From: Solimonas sp040754295 | GTDB taxonomy: Bacteria; Pseudomonadota; Gammaproteobacteria; Nevskiales; Nevskiaceae | Assembly: GCA_040754295.1 (NCBI GenBank) | Contig: JBFMCQ010000007.1 | Span: 26,246 to 90,245, forward strand | Direction of reading: 5' to 3' | DNA: 64,000 nucleotides | In this document: one piece after another, positions 50,980-59,274 of the stretch | How the letters are laid out: each line of letters begins with the position of its first letter | Position numbering within the stretch: position 1 is the first letter of the stretch | Program-made: the position numbers and the translations under genes | Notes under the pieces: generated by a model | Database searches by the model: none | What the model was told of the DNA's origin: nothing | Seen by the model: the letters and a program-made list of their open reading frames with translations, nothing else

Positions 50980-52120
50980 GCTCCGGCTGCCATCGCTCGG
51001 CGCCGACATGGACGAGGCGACCCTCGTCGAGTGGCGGGTCAAGCCCGGAGATCGCGTCGAGCGCGGCGACATCGTCGCCGCGATCGAGACCTCGAAGGGC
51101 GTCATCGACATCGAGAGCTTCGACAGCGGTATCGTCGACGCGCTGCTGATCGAGCCCGGCGTGAAGATTCCGGTCGGCACCGCGCTCGCGCGGATTCGCA
51201 GCGATGCGCCGGGTACGCCCGCGCACTCCACGCCTCCCGCGGCCCCTGCCCCTGCCCCGCCTGCGCCCGCGACTCCACCCTCCCCGGCCGGCGCTGCAGG
51301 GCGTGAAGGCCGCGTGCGCGCCTCCCCCGCCGCACGCAGGCACGCTGCCGAGCTGGGCGTCGACCTCGCGCGCCTGCACGGCACCGGCCCGCATGGCGTG
51401 ATCACGATCGAAGACGTCGCGCGCGCAGCCCCGCCGGCGCGGTCCACGGCACCGCCGCCCGACATGCGCGCCACCATCGCCGCCGCGATGACGCGCGCCA
51501 AGCGCGAGATCCCGCACTACTACCTCGCGACCGGCGTCGACCTGCACAAGGCCACGCTCTGGCTCGCCGAGTACAACCGCGAACGTCCGGTGACCGGCCG
51601 CGTGCTCATGGGACTGCTGTTCGTACGGGCCGTGGCCAAGGCGCTCACCGGGTTCGCCGACTTCAACGGCTTCTACAAGGACGGCGCCTTCGTGCCCGGC
51701 CCGGGCATCCACGTCGGCGTGGCGGTGGCGCTGCGCGGCGGCGGACTCGTCGCCCCGGCGCTGCACGACGCCGACGGCAACACCCTGGACGCACAGAGAC
51801 CCGCATTCCAGGACCTGGTCACGCGCGCGCGCAGCGGCCACTTGCGCGCCTCGGAGATGGCCGACGCGACGATCACCGTGACCAGCCTCGGCGAGCGCGG
51901 CGTCGACACCGTTTTCCCGGTGATCCACCCGCCGCAGGTCGCGATCGTCGGCTTCGGCCGCGTTGCGCAAAAACCCGTGGTCACCGCGGACGGCGGCATC
52001 GCGGCGCACCCGGTCGTGCAAGTCTCGCTCGCCGCCGACCACCGCGTGAGCGACGGCCACCGCGGCGGCCTGTTTCTCGCCGCGATCGAGCGCTGGCTGC
52101 AGACTCCCGAACAACTCTGA
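50972..52120 (+). CDS. Dihydrolipoamide acyltransferase E2
   Basis: 382 residues in three parts: one lipoyl domain (1-76, lipoyl-lysine in ETSKGVIDIES), an Ala/Pro linker (about 85-108) with a peripheral subunit-binding domain (ASPAARRHAAELGVDLARL), and a catalytic domain (about 165-382) with ADHRVSDG carrying the active His and Asp. It passes the acyl group to CoA. The binding domain implies use of an E3 (lipoamide dehydrogenase), yet no E3 gene lies in the operon. The start codon is GTG. Confidence 0.92.
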   Translation: MAELRLPSLGADMDEATLVEWRVKPGDRVERGDIVAAIETSKGVIDIESFDSGIVDALLIEPGVKIPVGTALARIRSDAPGTPAHSTPPAAPAPAPPAPATPPSPAGAAGREGRVRASPAARRHAAELGVDLARLHGTGPHGVITIEDVARAAPPARSTAPPPDMRATIAAAMTRAKREIPHYYLATGVDLHKATLWLAEYNRERPVTGRVLMGLLFVRAVAKALTGFADFNGFYKDGAFVPGPGIHVGVAVALRGGGLVAPALHDADGNTLDAQRPAFQDLVTRARSGHLRASEMADATITVTSLGERGVDTVFPVIHPPQVAIVGFGRVAQKPVVTADGGIAAHPVVQVSLAADHRVSDGHRGGLFLAAIERWLQTPEQL

Positions 52121-52128
52121 GCACCACC

Positions 52129-52392
52129 ATGCCCCCTCAAGAAAGCATCCGCGACATCGTGCTCGACGCTCTCGCCGGCATCGCTCCGGAAGCGGCCGGC
52201 GCGCCGCTCGACGGCGCGCGCAACCTGCGCGAGCAGCTCGACATCGACTCGGTCGACTTCCTCAACCTGCTGATGACGCTGCACGAGCGCCTGGGCGTCG
52301 ACATCCCCGAAGCCGACTACGCGCAGCTGCAGACGCTCGACGACGCAGTCGCCTACCTCGAGCGCCGGCGCGCCGCGCCCGCGCGCAGCTGA
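52129..52392 (+). CDS. Stand-alone acyl carrier protein in the PDH operon
   Basis: 87 residues. The phosphopantetheine motif is DIDSVDFLNLLM with serine 41, followed by a typical helix III (DIPEADYAQLQTLDDAVAYL). It lies 8 bases after E2, so it is the last gene of the synthetase/PDH operon. No ketosynthase is nearby. A carrier protein beside PDH subunits is unusual; it may accept an acyl group made by the synthetase or complex, which is inference. Confidence 0.85.
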   Translation: MPPQESIRDIVLDALAGIAPEAAGAPLDGARNLREQLDIDSVDFLNLLMTLHERLGVDIPEADYAQLQTLDDAVAYLERRRAAPARS

Positions 52393-52402
52393 TCCAGGTC
52401 AG
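52389..52402 (+). promoter_or_regulatory. ANR/FNR-like box before the DksA/TraR-type gene
   Basis: CTGATCCAGGTCAG is a symmetric variant of the consensus. TAGGCT (52425-52430) is centred exactly 32 bp downstream as a -10. It overlaps the stop of the carrier protein gene and would give the zinc-finger gene its own promoter. Confidence 0.6.
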
Positions 52403-52461
52403 TGTCGACAGACACCGGCGGCCCTAGGCTGGACGCGTCCTCCACAGCAGATCCATTACCC

Positions 52462-52860
52462 ATGCCGCAGACTCTCACGACCGAACAGCGCAGCGAGCTT
52501 GCCACGCGCCTCCGGCGCCGCTACCGCGCGCTATGGACCGACATCCGCAAGGAGCTCGCGCGCAGCGATGCCGAGTCCTACCAGGCCACCGCCGGTGAAA
52601 CGCAGGACTTCGGCGATGCCGCGCTCGCCGACCTGGTCGTCGACATCAACCTCGCCGACGTGCACCGCGATATCGTCGAGATGCGCGAGATCGAGGCCGC
52701 GCTCGGCCGTGTCGTCGACGGCAGCTACGGCACCTGCAGCGACTGCGGCGACGAGATTGGTCTGGCGCGGTTGCACGCCAATCCCGCGGCGCAGCGCTGC
52801 GAGGCCTGCCAGCGCCGGTACGAGCGTCTGCACCTGCCGACGGTCGGCCCGAGCCTGTAG
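52462..52860 (+). CDS. DksA/TraR-family C4 zinc-finger protein
   Basis: 132 residues: an N-terminal coiled coil (about 1-85) and a C-terminal zinc finger CSDCG...RCEAC with four cysteines. Such proteins enter the RNA polymerase secondary channel and adjust transcription with ppGpp. The acidic tip normally used (DxxDxA) is only partly seen in TQDFGDAALADL. I start at the ATG at 52462 (MPQTLTTEQ) because the GTG at 52402 would overlap the regulatory box. Confidence 0.86.
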   Translation: MPQTLTTEQRSELATRLRRRYRALWTDIRKELARSDAESYQATAGETQDFGDAALADLVVDINLADVHRDIVEMREIEAALGRVVDGSYGTCSDCGDEIGLARLHANPAAQRCEACQRRYERLHLPTVGPSL

Positions 52861-52868
52861 CCGGCGTC

Positions 52869-53525
52869 ATGCGCTTTCGTGATCGCGAGCACGCCGGAGA
52901 GCAGCTGGCGAGCCTGCTCGAAGGGTGCATCCGCAAACCGGCGATCGTCTATGCGCTGCCGCGCGGCGGCGTACCCATCGCCGCCGTGATCGCGGGCGCG
53001 CTCGAACTGCCGCTGGACCTCGTCATTCCGCGCAAGCTCGGCCATCCGTGGCAGCCGGAGTACGCCATCGGCGCGGTCACGGAAACCGGCGAGCCGGTGT
53101 ACAACGAAGACGAGCTGCGCCGCGTCGATGCGGACTGGTTCGCGGCCAGAGTCGAAGCGGAGCGCCGCGAAGCGCGGCGGCGGCGCCAGCTGTACTGCGG
53201 CGGACGCGCGCGCATCTCGGCACAGGGACAGTGCGCAATCCTCGTCGACGACGGCGTCGCCACCGGTCTGACGCTGGAAGCGGCGATCCGCGAAGTGCGC
53301 GCGGACGGTCCGTCGCGCCTCGTCGTCGCCGTCGGCGTGGCGCCGCGCGAAACCGCGGCGCGCTTCGGCAAGCTGGTCGACGCGTTCGTCGCCGCACAGC
53401 TTCCGGAGCATTTTCAAGGTGCCGTGGGAGCCTATTACGAGGACTTCCGTCAGCTCACGGACGAAGACGTGCTGGCTGCGCTGGCACGCCTACCGCCACC
53501 GCGCCCCGAGTCCGCACCGGCCTGA
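52869..53525 (+). CDS. Phosphoribosyltransferase-domain protein
   Basis: 218 residues. The PRPP loop is AILVDDGVATGLTLEAAI, and the N-terminal strand is IVYALPRGGVPIAAVIA, typical of the type I phosphoribosyltransferases of unknown substrate found in stress and anaerobic gene sets. It lies 8 bases after the zinc-finger gene, so it shares that transcript. The transcript ends at the hairpin at 53603-53632. Confidence 0.85.
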   Translation: MRFRDREHAGEQLASLLEGCIRKPAIVYALPRGGVPIAAVIAGALELPLDLVIPRKLGHPWQPEYAIGAVTETGEPVYNEDELRRVDADWFAARVEAERREARRRRQLYCGGRARISAQGQCAILVDDGVATGLTLEAAIREVRADGPSRLVVAVGVAPRETAARFGKLVDAFVAAQLPEHFQGAVGAYYEDFRQLTDEDVLAALARLPPPRPESAPA

Positions 53526-53602
53526 GCCGGATCGGCGCCGCGCGGCCGTGCGCGTATAGGACTGCCCTATCCAAGCCGGTGCGGCCCGGCCGGGCGCGCA
53601 AA

Positions 53603-53632
53603 AAAGAGCGTCGGCTCGCGCCGACGCTCTTT
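53603..53632. terminator. Bidirectional rho-independent terminator
   Basis: AAAGAGCGTCGGC-TCGC-GCCGACGCTCTTT forms a perfect 13-bp stem with a 4-base loop and T-runs on both sides. It ends the phosphoribosyltransferase transcript (plus) and the beta-helix lipoprotein transcript (minus). Confidence 0.92.
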
Positions 53633-53654
53633 CGGGTGATGATTACCGCGCTTG

Positions 53655-55115
53655 TTACTGCACTTCGGCCAAGGGCAGGCTCACGGTGCCCGGCAGCGTC
53701 CAGCCGGCCCACCACGCCTCTGCCGCCGCCGTGCCCGGCTCGACTGCACCGATGTAGTCGGTCTGGTCGAACGTGAAGCCCGAGCCGTTGTCGACCGCTT
53801 CGATCGTCGTCGCACCGACGTTGGCCGCCGGCTCGACGATGGCGAACGCGCCGTCGTAGGTGAAGGGCACGGCACCGCCGCCGGACTGCGATTCCGGCGT
53901 CTCATGACCGAAGAACTCCGCGCAGCCGGTACCGATCACGTTCACCAGGGTGACGATCGACTGCACGATCGTGCCCTGACCATCCGTGTCGGCGTCGTCG
54001 ATGCGGATGCACTCGTCGTCGTAGCCCGACACCGCCGAGTTGTAGATGGACACGGTCAGCGCGCCGCGCAGGCGCATGCCCGGCTCCGCCGACGGCGTGT
54101 TGCTGGCGTCGTCGCCGATCAGCGAGATGTTGGCCAGCGCGCCGGTCGTCTCGGGCTGATAGGCTTCGTCCGAGCTGTTGGCTTCGATGCCGCGCGGATC
54201 GTTGCCGGACGAGAAGCGCGTCGGCGCCTTGATCGCCAGTGCGTACTGCACGTTGCCCTTCCAGCCGGTGTCGAAGTCGATGTCGTCGTCGTCGTTGCCG
54301 GTCAGCACGAGGTGCTTGGCGTTGACCGCGCCGCCGAACCACTCGACACCGTCATCCTGGTTGCGGTGCACTTGCACGTACTCGATCTCGGTGTTGTAGC
54401 CCACGCCCTGCAGCGTCAGGCCGTTGACCTCGCTGTTCGGGCCGGCGACCAGACCACCGTTGGCGATGCGCACATAGCGCAGCACGCCGCTGTCGTCGGC
54501 GTTGTCGTTGCCGCCGAAGAAGCCGGCTCCGCCCTCGCCCGCGACGTTGCAGTAGCTCTGCGTGCCGCCGTGACACACCGGTGCGCCGCCTTCGTCGTAG
54601 TACTCGCCGAAGCCTTGCAGCACGACGCCGCCCCACTGGCCGTACTCGTTGATGTTCGTTTCACCGGCCCAGAACGTGATCGGCTCGGTGGGCGTGCCTT
54701 CGGCGATGATCTTCGAGCCACGCGTCACGATCAGCGCGCTGTCCGGACCGGAAGCGCGCACTTCCGTGCCGGCCGGAACGGTCAGCGTGACGCCCGCGTC
54801 GCGGATCGCCTGCGCCTGGGCTTCGTCGGCGATCTCGACCGCGCCGCCGCCGATGAAGACGAACTCGTCGCCGAGGAACCACTCGAAATCCGGATCCAGC
54901 GTCAGGTCCTTGTCCACGGTGCCGACGATGGTCGCTTGAGTGCCGTTGCACTCGATGAAGGTCTCGTCGCAGACGCTGCTGGTCGGCGGCGGTGAAGGCG
55001 ACGGTGACGGCGACGGCGACGGCGACGGATTGTTGTTGTCATCGTCATCGTCGCACGCGCTCAGGCCCAGTGAAAGCGCGGCCACGACAGCCAATACGGT
55101 GAGTTTGCGCATCAT
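53655..55115 (-). CDS. Surface/periplasmic lipoprotein, beta-helix-like, TonB-receptor partner
   Basis: 486 residues. Lipobox LSAC (Cys21) is followed by DDDDDNNN and a (PS)n/P tether, then a domain rich in short Gly/Asn/Asp repeats (LRYVRIANGGL, NGLTLQGVGYNTEIEYVQVHRNQDDGVEWFGG split by turns) that reads like a right-handed parallel beta-helix. It starts 28 bases after the TonB receptor gene, with an AAAGGAG site. Such lipoproteins pair with TonB receptors in oligotrophic proteobacteria and may present substrate to them. The ligand is unknown. Confidence 0.78.
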   Translation of the reverse strand: MMRKLTVLAVVAALSLGLSACDDDDDNNNPSPSPSPSPSPSPPPTSSVCDETFIECNGTQATIVGTVDKDLTLDPDFEWFLGDEFVFIGGGAVEIADEAQAQAIRDAGVTLTVPAGTEVRASGPDSALIVTRGSKIIAEGTPTEPITFWAGETNINEYGQWGGVVLQGFGEYYDEGGAPVCHGGTQSYCNVAGEGGAGFFGGNDNADDSGVLRYVRIANGGLVAGPNSEVNGLTLQGVGYNTEIEYVQVHRNQDDGVEWFGGAVNAKHLVLTGNDDDDIDFDTGWKGNVQYALAIKAPTRFSSGNDPRGIEANSSDEAYQPETTGALANISLIGDDASNTPSAEPGMRLRGALTVSIYNSAVSGYDDECIRIDDADTDGQGTIVQSIVTLVNVIGTGCAEFFGHETPESQSGGGAVPFTYDGAFAIVEPAANVGATTIEAVDNGSGFTFDQTDYIGAVEPGTAAAEAWWAGWTLPGTVSLPLAEVQ

Positions 55116-55143
55116 TGCATTACTCCTTTCGTCACATGGATGG

Positions 55144-58143
55144 TCAAAAGCTGAGGGAGTACCCCAGAGACAGCGAAGTCCCTAGCTTGTAGGTTTCGCG
55201 CACACGCCCGCTCTGGGTACGCTCGATGGGCGCATCCAGCAGGTTTCTGACTTTCAGGCTCACTTTCGAGCCGTCGCCGAAGCCTTTTTCCGCGGTGAGA
55301 TTGACGTCGGCCCGGCCCTTCTCGTCGATCGGCTCGAGGGCCGCACCCTTGACGACCGTGTCGATGCGATCGTCGAAGTAGTTGACGGCCAGGGTGACCT
55401 TCGCGTCCAAGGGATAGTGGTCGTAGGCCAGTTGCAAATTGGCCAGGAACGGCGACTGCCCCTGCAGCTCGCGCTTTTCCCGCCCCTCGATGATCGCCTG
55501 TTCCTGCTCGAGCTCGATCTCCGAATCGATCCACGCCAGATTGCCGGCAAGCGACAGCCCGTTGTCCGCCCCGTCAAGCAGCCAGTAGCTGGCGTCCAGC
55601 TCCACGCCCGAAACCTCGGCGCTCTCGCCGTTGGCGAAGCTGCGGATCTCGCCGGCGCCGGCCTGCAGCGTGACTTCCAGCGGCTCGTCGATCTGCTTGT
55701 AAAACAAGGCCAGCGTGACGCTGTCCCGGTCGTTGAAGTAGTACTCGGCGCGCAGATCGAAGTTGTCGATCGTCGAATCCACGCAGGTGGGACAGCCCTG
55801 GAACGGACGGCCCTCGGCGTCGTAGAAGCGCGAGGCCGCAAGCTCGGTGATGTCGGGGCGCGACACGGTCTGGCTATAGCCGCCGCGCAGCTGGATGTCC
55901 TCGCCGATGCGATAAGTCAGGTTGACCGCAGGTAGTACGTCGGACTCGTCGCGATCGGAATCGGTCGAGTCTGCCGCGCGCGCGGAGTAGGGGTAGTCCA
56001 GGTCGAGGCTGTAGTCCTCGAAGCGCGCGCCGGCGGCCAGGCTCCAGCTGGCGCCGAAGTCGGTTTCGGTGTTCAGATAGGCGGCCTGTGTCTCACGCAC
56101 CGCGTCATACGAGTCGGTCCTGGCCGTGGAGGTGCGCAGCGTCACACGGCCACTCTCGAAGGCGTCAGCCGACAGCAGCGTCTCGGGATCGTCGGTGGGG
56201 TCTGCTTCGGCGCCGCGGTTGGCGCCGAGGCGAATCAGCTCGTTGTCGCGGTCAGCGCGATTGGCCAGCAGGCCGAAGCGCAGGTCGGTGAAGATGCTAT
56301 CGGTGATCCGGATCGGCCACTCGTAGTCGGCGCCAAGCTCCCAGGCGTCTTCGGTCAGGTCGGCGTAGCTGCGCTCGAAGGGCGTGAACGCGAACTCACC
56401 ATTGCGGTACTGGTAGAAGCGGCGATCCGGCGACTCTCGGCTGGTGCGCGCAATCCCGCCCCGCAGGCTCAGCTCGTGCTCTCCGAACAGCGGAATCACG
56501 CCCTCGAGTTGCTGACCGATGAACTCGCGCTCGACCCATTCCAGCGTGGTGTCCACCTGGAAAACCTCGGTATTCGTCCGGTCGAAGCCGGACTCGATCG
56601 ACGCGCGATCCTCGGTTTCGCGCAGCAGCATGGTCTTGCTGGTCAGGCTCCAGCCGCTGGCCGCCTCCCAGCCGGCGACCAGGTAACCGTTGACGCCCAC
56701 CTCGAAGCTGTCCCAGATGATCTCGCCTTCGGCGTTGCCCTGGACGTTCTCGAACTCCGCATCCTGACGGGATTTGTGCTTCTGGCCGTAGGTCAGCGCG
56801 GCGTAGTAGCCGAGGTCGCCGCCGGTCCGCTCGTGCCGGCGGCCGAACTTCGCGGCCAGCTCGAAGTCCGGCTCCGCCGATTCGCGCTCGGTGTTGTAGA
56901 TGACCGGCAGCGTCGCCGCCTCGTCTCCGGCCTCGGTGCGGCTGACGCTCAGACCGACGCCGCCGGGGTTGAGGATGCCGCGCACCGCGCCGGGTAGATC
57001 GCGCGTGCCGTCGTCCGAGCCCATCCAGTCGCTGTCGCCGCCCTCGTAGGTCAGCAAATTCTCGCCAGTGGTGCCGTCGACGTAACCCACGGATAGCGAA
57101 ATGCCAGCCTCGTTCTCGTCGGGCAGGCCGCGCGTCGTCATGCGGATGGCACCGCCGGTGGTGTCACCCGGCAGATTCGGGCTGAAGCTCTTCTGAACCT
57201 CGATCGTGCCGAGAATCTCCGCCGGGAACAGGTCGAGCTGTACGTCGCGGCGGAACGGATCGGTGCTCGGCATCAGGCTGCCGTTGAGTGTGCTGCTGAT
57301 GTAGCGGCCCGCCAGCCCACGCACGTTTGCGTACCTGCCACCGGTGACCGCTACGCCGACGATGCGTTTGAGGCCCGCTGCGACGTCGCTGTCGCCGAAA
57401 CGCAGCAGATCGTCGACGTCGATCGCGTCCGTGATCGTGATGGCGAAGCGCTCCTTGTCCACCGCGCGCTCGGAGGGCTTGTAGACGCCGATGACGACGA
57501 CGTCCTCGATCGCCGGTGCGGCCGGCCCGCCAGGGATCTCGTCGCTGCGGCGCAGCGTCACGTCGGCGACCACGCCGATGTTGGCGACGACGCGCACGTT
57601 CTCGCTGGTCGCCGTGCGATAGCCGGGCTGCGTGACCGACACCGTGTAGGTGCCGCGCGGCAGCTCGATGCTGTAGGCGCCGCCGGCGTCGGTGAGCACT
57701 TCGGCGCCGGTCTGCGGAATCGATACCCTGGCCCCCGCGACCGGATTGCCGGCCACATCGCGGACCACGCCGCTGAGCACGCCGGGCGCGCCGTCCTGCT
57801 CGCCCGGGCCGAACTTCTCAATCGAAATTTCCGGCTCGGATTCGAAGTCCGAGAACGTGATGCTGAGCTCCGCGCTTTCGTCTTCACTGACGCTGAAGCT
57901 GTACTGCGTGAGCGGTACGGCATTCTTCAGCAGACGGACCACGTGGCTGCCCGCGGCCAATTCGGCGGTGACATCGCCGCGCTCGCCAGTGACCCCCACC
58001 GGACGTCCGTCCAGCTCGACATCGAGCCCCTTTAACGGGCTCGTCTGCAGAAACGTCGTCAGATACAGCTCCGCGGCCCAGGCGCTAGAAGCGAAGAAGA
58101 CCAGCGCAAACGAGACCAGCAGTCGTCCAGCAATTTTTTTCAT
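55144..58143 (-). CDS. TonB-dependent receptor with N-terminal carboxypeptidase-regulatory-like domain
   Basis: 999 residues. A signal peptide (ending SAWAAE) is followed by two beta-sandwich segments (about 25-105 and 120-200, the second VRDVAGNPVAGARVSIP of CarboxypepD_reg type), a plug domain (about 210-340, GGRYANVRGLAGRYISSTL, then GDTTGGAIRMTT) and a 22-strand barrel ending in LGYSLSF. It imports an unknown ligand using TonB energy. It is first in a two-gene operon with the beta-helix lipoprotein. Confidence 0.92.
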   Translation of the reverse strand: MKKIAGRLLVSFALVFFASSAWAAELYLTTFLQTSPLKGLDVELDGRPVGVTGERGDVTAELAAGSHVVRLLKNAVPLTQYSFSVSEDESAELSITFSDFESEPEISIEKFGPGEQDGAPGVLSGVVRDVAGNPVAGARVSIPQTGAEVLTDAGGAYSIELPRGTYTVSVTQPGYRTATSENVRVVANIGVVADVTLRRSDEIPGGPAAPAIEDVVVIGVYKPSERAVDKERFAITITDAIDVDDLLRFGDSDVAAGLKRIVGVAVTGGRYANVRGLAGRYISSTLNGSLMPSTDPFRRDVQLDLFPAEILGTIEVQKSFSPNLPGDTTGGAIRMTTRGLPDENEAGISLSVGYVDGTTGENLLTYEGGDSDWMGSDDGTRDLPGAVRGILNPGGVGLSVSRTEAGDEAATLPVIYNTERESAEPDFELAAKFGRRHERTGGDLGYYAALTYGQKHKSRQDAEFENVQGNAEGEIIWDSFEVGVNGYLVAGWEAASGWSLTSKTMLLRETEDRASIESGFDRTNTEVFQVDTTLEWVEREFIGQQLEGVIPLFGEHELSLRGGIARTSRESPDRRFYQYRNGEFAFTPFERSYADLTEDAWELGADYEWPIRITDSIFTDLRFGLLANRADRDNELIRLGANRGAEADPTDDPETLLSADAFESGRVTLRTSTARTDSYDAVRETQAAYLNTETDFGASWSLAAGARFEDYSLDLDYPYSARAADSTDSDRDESDVLPAVNLTYRIGEDIQLRGGYSQTVSRPDITELAASRFYDAEGRPFQGCPTCVDSTIDNFDLRAEYYFNDRDSVTLALFYKQIDEPLEVTLQAGAGEIRSFANGESAEVSGVELDASYWLLDGADNGLSLAGNLAWIDSEIELEQEQAIIEGREKRELQGQSPFLANLQLAYDHYPLDAKVTLAVNYFDDRIDTVVKGAALEPIDEKGRADVNLTAEKGFGDGSKVSLKVRNLLDAPIERTQSGRVRETYKLGTSLSLGYSLSF

Positions 58144-58569
58144 GTTTCCCTTGAAGAACCTGCGCGAAGGCCGGCTCGGCGCGCGTCCTTTCACGCGGCA
58201 CGGCAAAAATCAAACGGGGGACCGGCTGGCACGCGGCGCTGGCGCTGCACGCGCATGGGCTGCGAGACCAGCCGGCCTCGCAGCCATACAAGGCGCGCAT
58301 ACGGGCTTGCTCACTGCGGGGATGCTCGGTGGCCTGCGGTGCGCAGGCCCGGCCGCCACCGCCGCGACGCCGCCAAGAGTGGCGCCCCAACGATCCCTCG
58401 AATGGGCGTGCAGCCTAGGGACGCAGAATGACAGCTTGATTACGGCGAGATGACGGCTTGAGGAACGTTCCAGCGGCGGCGCGCGAAAGCCAGCGTCCGG
58501 CATCCGCTCAAAGCGCTCATCGGCTACGGCGGGAGCAGCGTGCCCGACCGAGCCCGGCGCTGTGCCGTA
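58144..58569. other. 426-bp non-coding segment upstream of the TonB receptor
   Basis: I see no credible gene here on either strand; open frames are shadow frames of biased composition. The part near 58144-58200 carries the receptor's ribosome site (AAGGGAAAC) and must hold its promoter, but no clear operator stands out. Confidence 0.5.
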
Positions 58570-58818
58570 CTACAGCGCAACCATCCGGTAGCCGGCGTCG
58601 CTCATGCACTGCCGGTAGTTCTGGAAGCTCGCGGACCGGATCGTGCCGCTGCCGCCGAAACCCGAGCGGGCTTCGCAAGCGGCGTTGTCGCGCAAATAGG
58701 CCGGCTTTGGTACCGGGGTCTCGGCGACCCAGCGGTGCGTGGGTCCATGAACCGGAGCACCTGCACAGCCTGCAAGCAGCAGCGCTGAGCCCGCCAAAAG
58801 AAACAGAGGTTTGTTCAT
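58570..58818 (-). CDS. Small lipoprotein, unknown function
   Basis: 82 residues with a clear lipoprotein signal (lipobox LLAGC, Cys18) and a short mature part of about 65 residues with two cysteines (NAACEAR and YRQCMSDAGY). The ATG at 58818 is preceded by GGAGGCGGAG. It lies downstream of the small HTH gene with TAGGATT-type sites between. I do not recognise a family. Confidence 0.75.
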   Translation of the reverse strand: MNKPLFLLAGSALLLAGCAGAPVHGPTHRWVAETPVPKPAYLRDNAACEARSGFGGSGTIRSASFQNYRQCMSDAGYRMVAL

Positions 58819-58858
58819 CTCCGCCTCCTCCGTCGTATTGTTTGCAATAGACGGTGGA

Positions 58859-58911
58859 TAGGATATTTGCGCCTATGCCTGAGGTCAATCGCTTTAGGAT
58901 TGAAAATCCTA
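58859..58911. promoter_or_regulatory. Candidate operator sites (TAGGATT palindrome plus half site)
   Basis: A perfect inverted repeat TAGGATT-GAA-AATCCTA lies at 58895-58911 and a half site TAGGATA at 58859-58865, in the space before the small lipoprotein gene. The same AAATCCTACA sequence recurs before the HTH gene (59195-59204). Confidence 0.5.
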
Positions 58912-58965
58912 CAGGCGCCGCAACAGTGGCGACGAACGGCGAGGCGGTGAGCTGCGGTGCGGCAG

Positions 58966-59163
58966 TTACTTGCCGAACTTGTGCCGCAGGGTGTACCAGC
59001 TCGGGTACGGAATCTGGCGCGGGTTTTCCTTCTGTGTCCAGAACCGCACGACGCGCCCGTCCGAAAGGCGCAAGGCCTTGGCGACGTCTTTGTTGGAGAG
59101 GCCTTTCTTGTCCATCCACTCGCGCAGCTCTTTGGCGGTCGGCGGATAGTGTTTCATCGACAT
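58966..59163 (-). CDS. Small helix-turn-helix DNA-binding protein
   Basis: 65 residues from the ATG at 59163 (a TTG at 59193 would add 10). The core ELREWMDKKGLSNKDVAKAL followed by RLSDGRVVRFWT is a Cro/C1-like HTH; the tail IPYPSWYTLRHKFGK is aromatic and basic. It is probably a small repressor or activator. A TAGGATT-type half site (AATCCTA, 59196-59202) lies 33 bases ahead of its ATG, suggesting autoregulation. Confidence 0.72.
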   Translation of the reverse strand: MSMKHYPPTAKELREWMDKKGLSNKDVAKALRLSDGRVVRFWTQKENPRQIPYPSWYTLRHKFGK

Positions 59164-59195
59164 GGCTGCAGGTGCGGCAGGTGGTGCGGTCAATA

Positions 59196-59202
59196 AATCC
59201 TA
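59196..59202. promoter_or_regulatory. Half operator site before the small HTH gene
   Basis: AATCCTA, in the context AAATCCTACA that is shared with 58904-58913. It would fit autoregulation by the HTH protein, but this is inference. Confidence 0.4.
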
Positions 59203-59274
59203 CACGGTCGCGGCAGCGGCCCGAAGCCCCGCTCGCGCACGTGGGATAATTTTTGGATCGCCATCGGCAGTCCC

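Noticed and set aside
54996..55030. Hexamer array as a CRISPR or satellite
   Set aside because: The units are contiguous without spacers and code in frame for the Pro-Ser tether of the lipoprotein.
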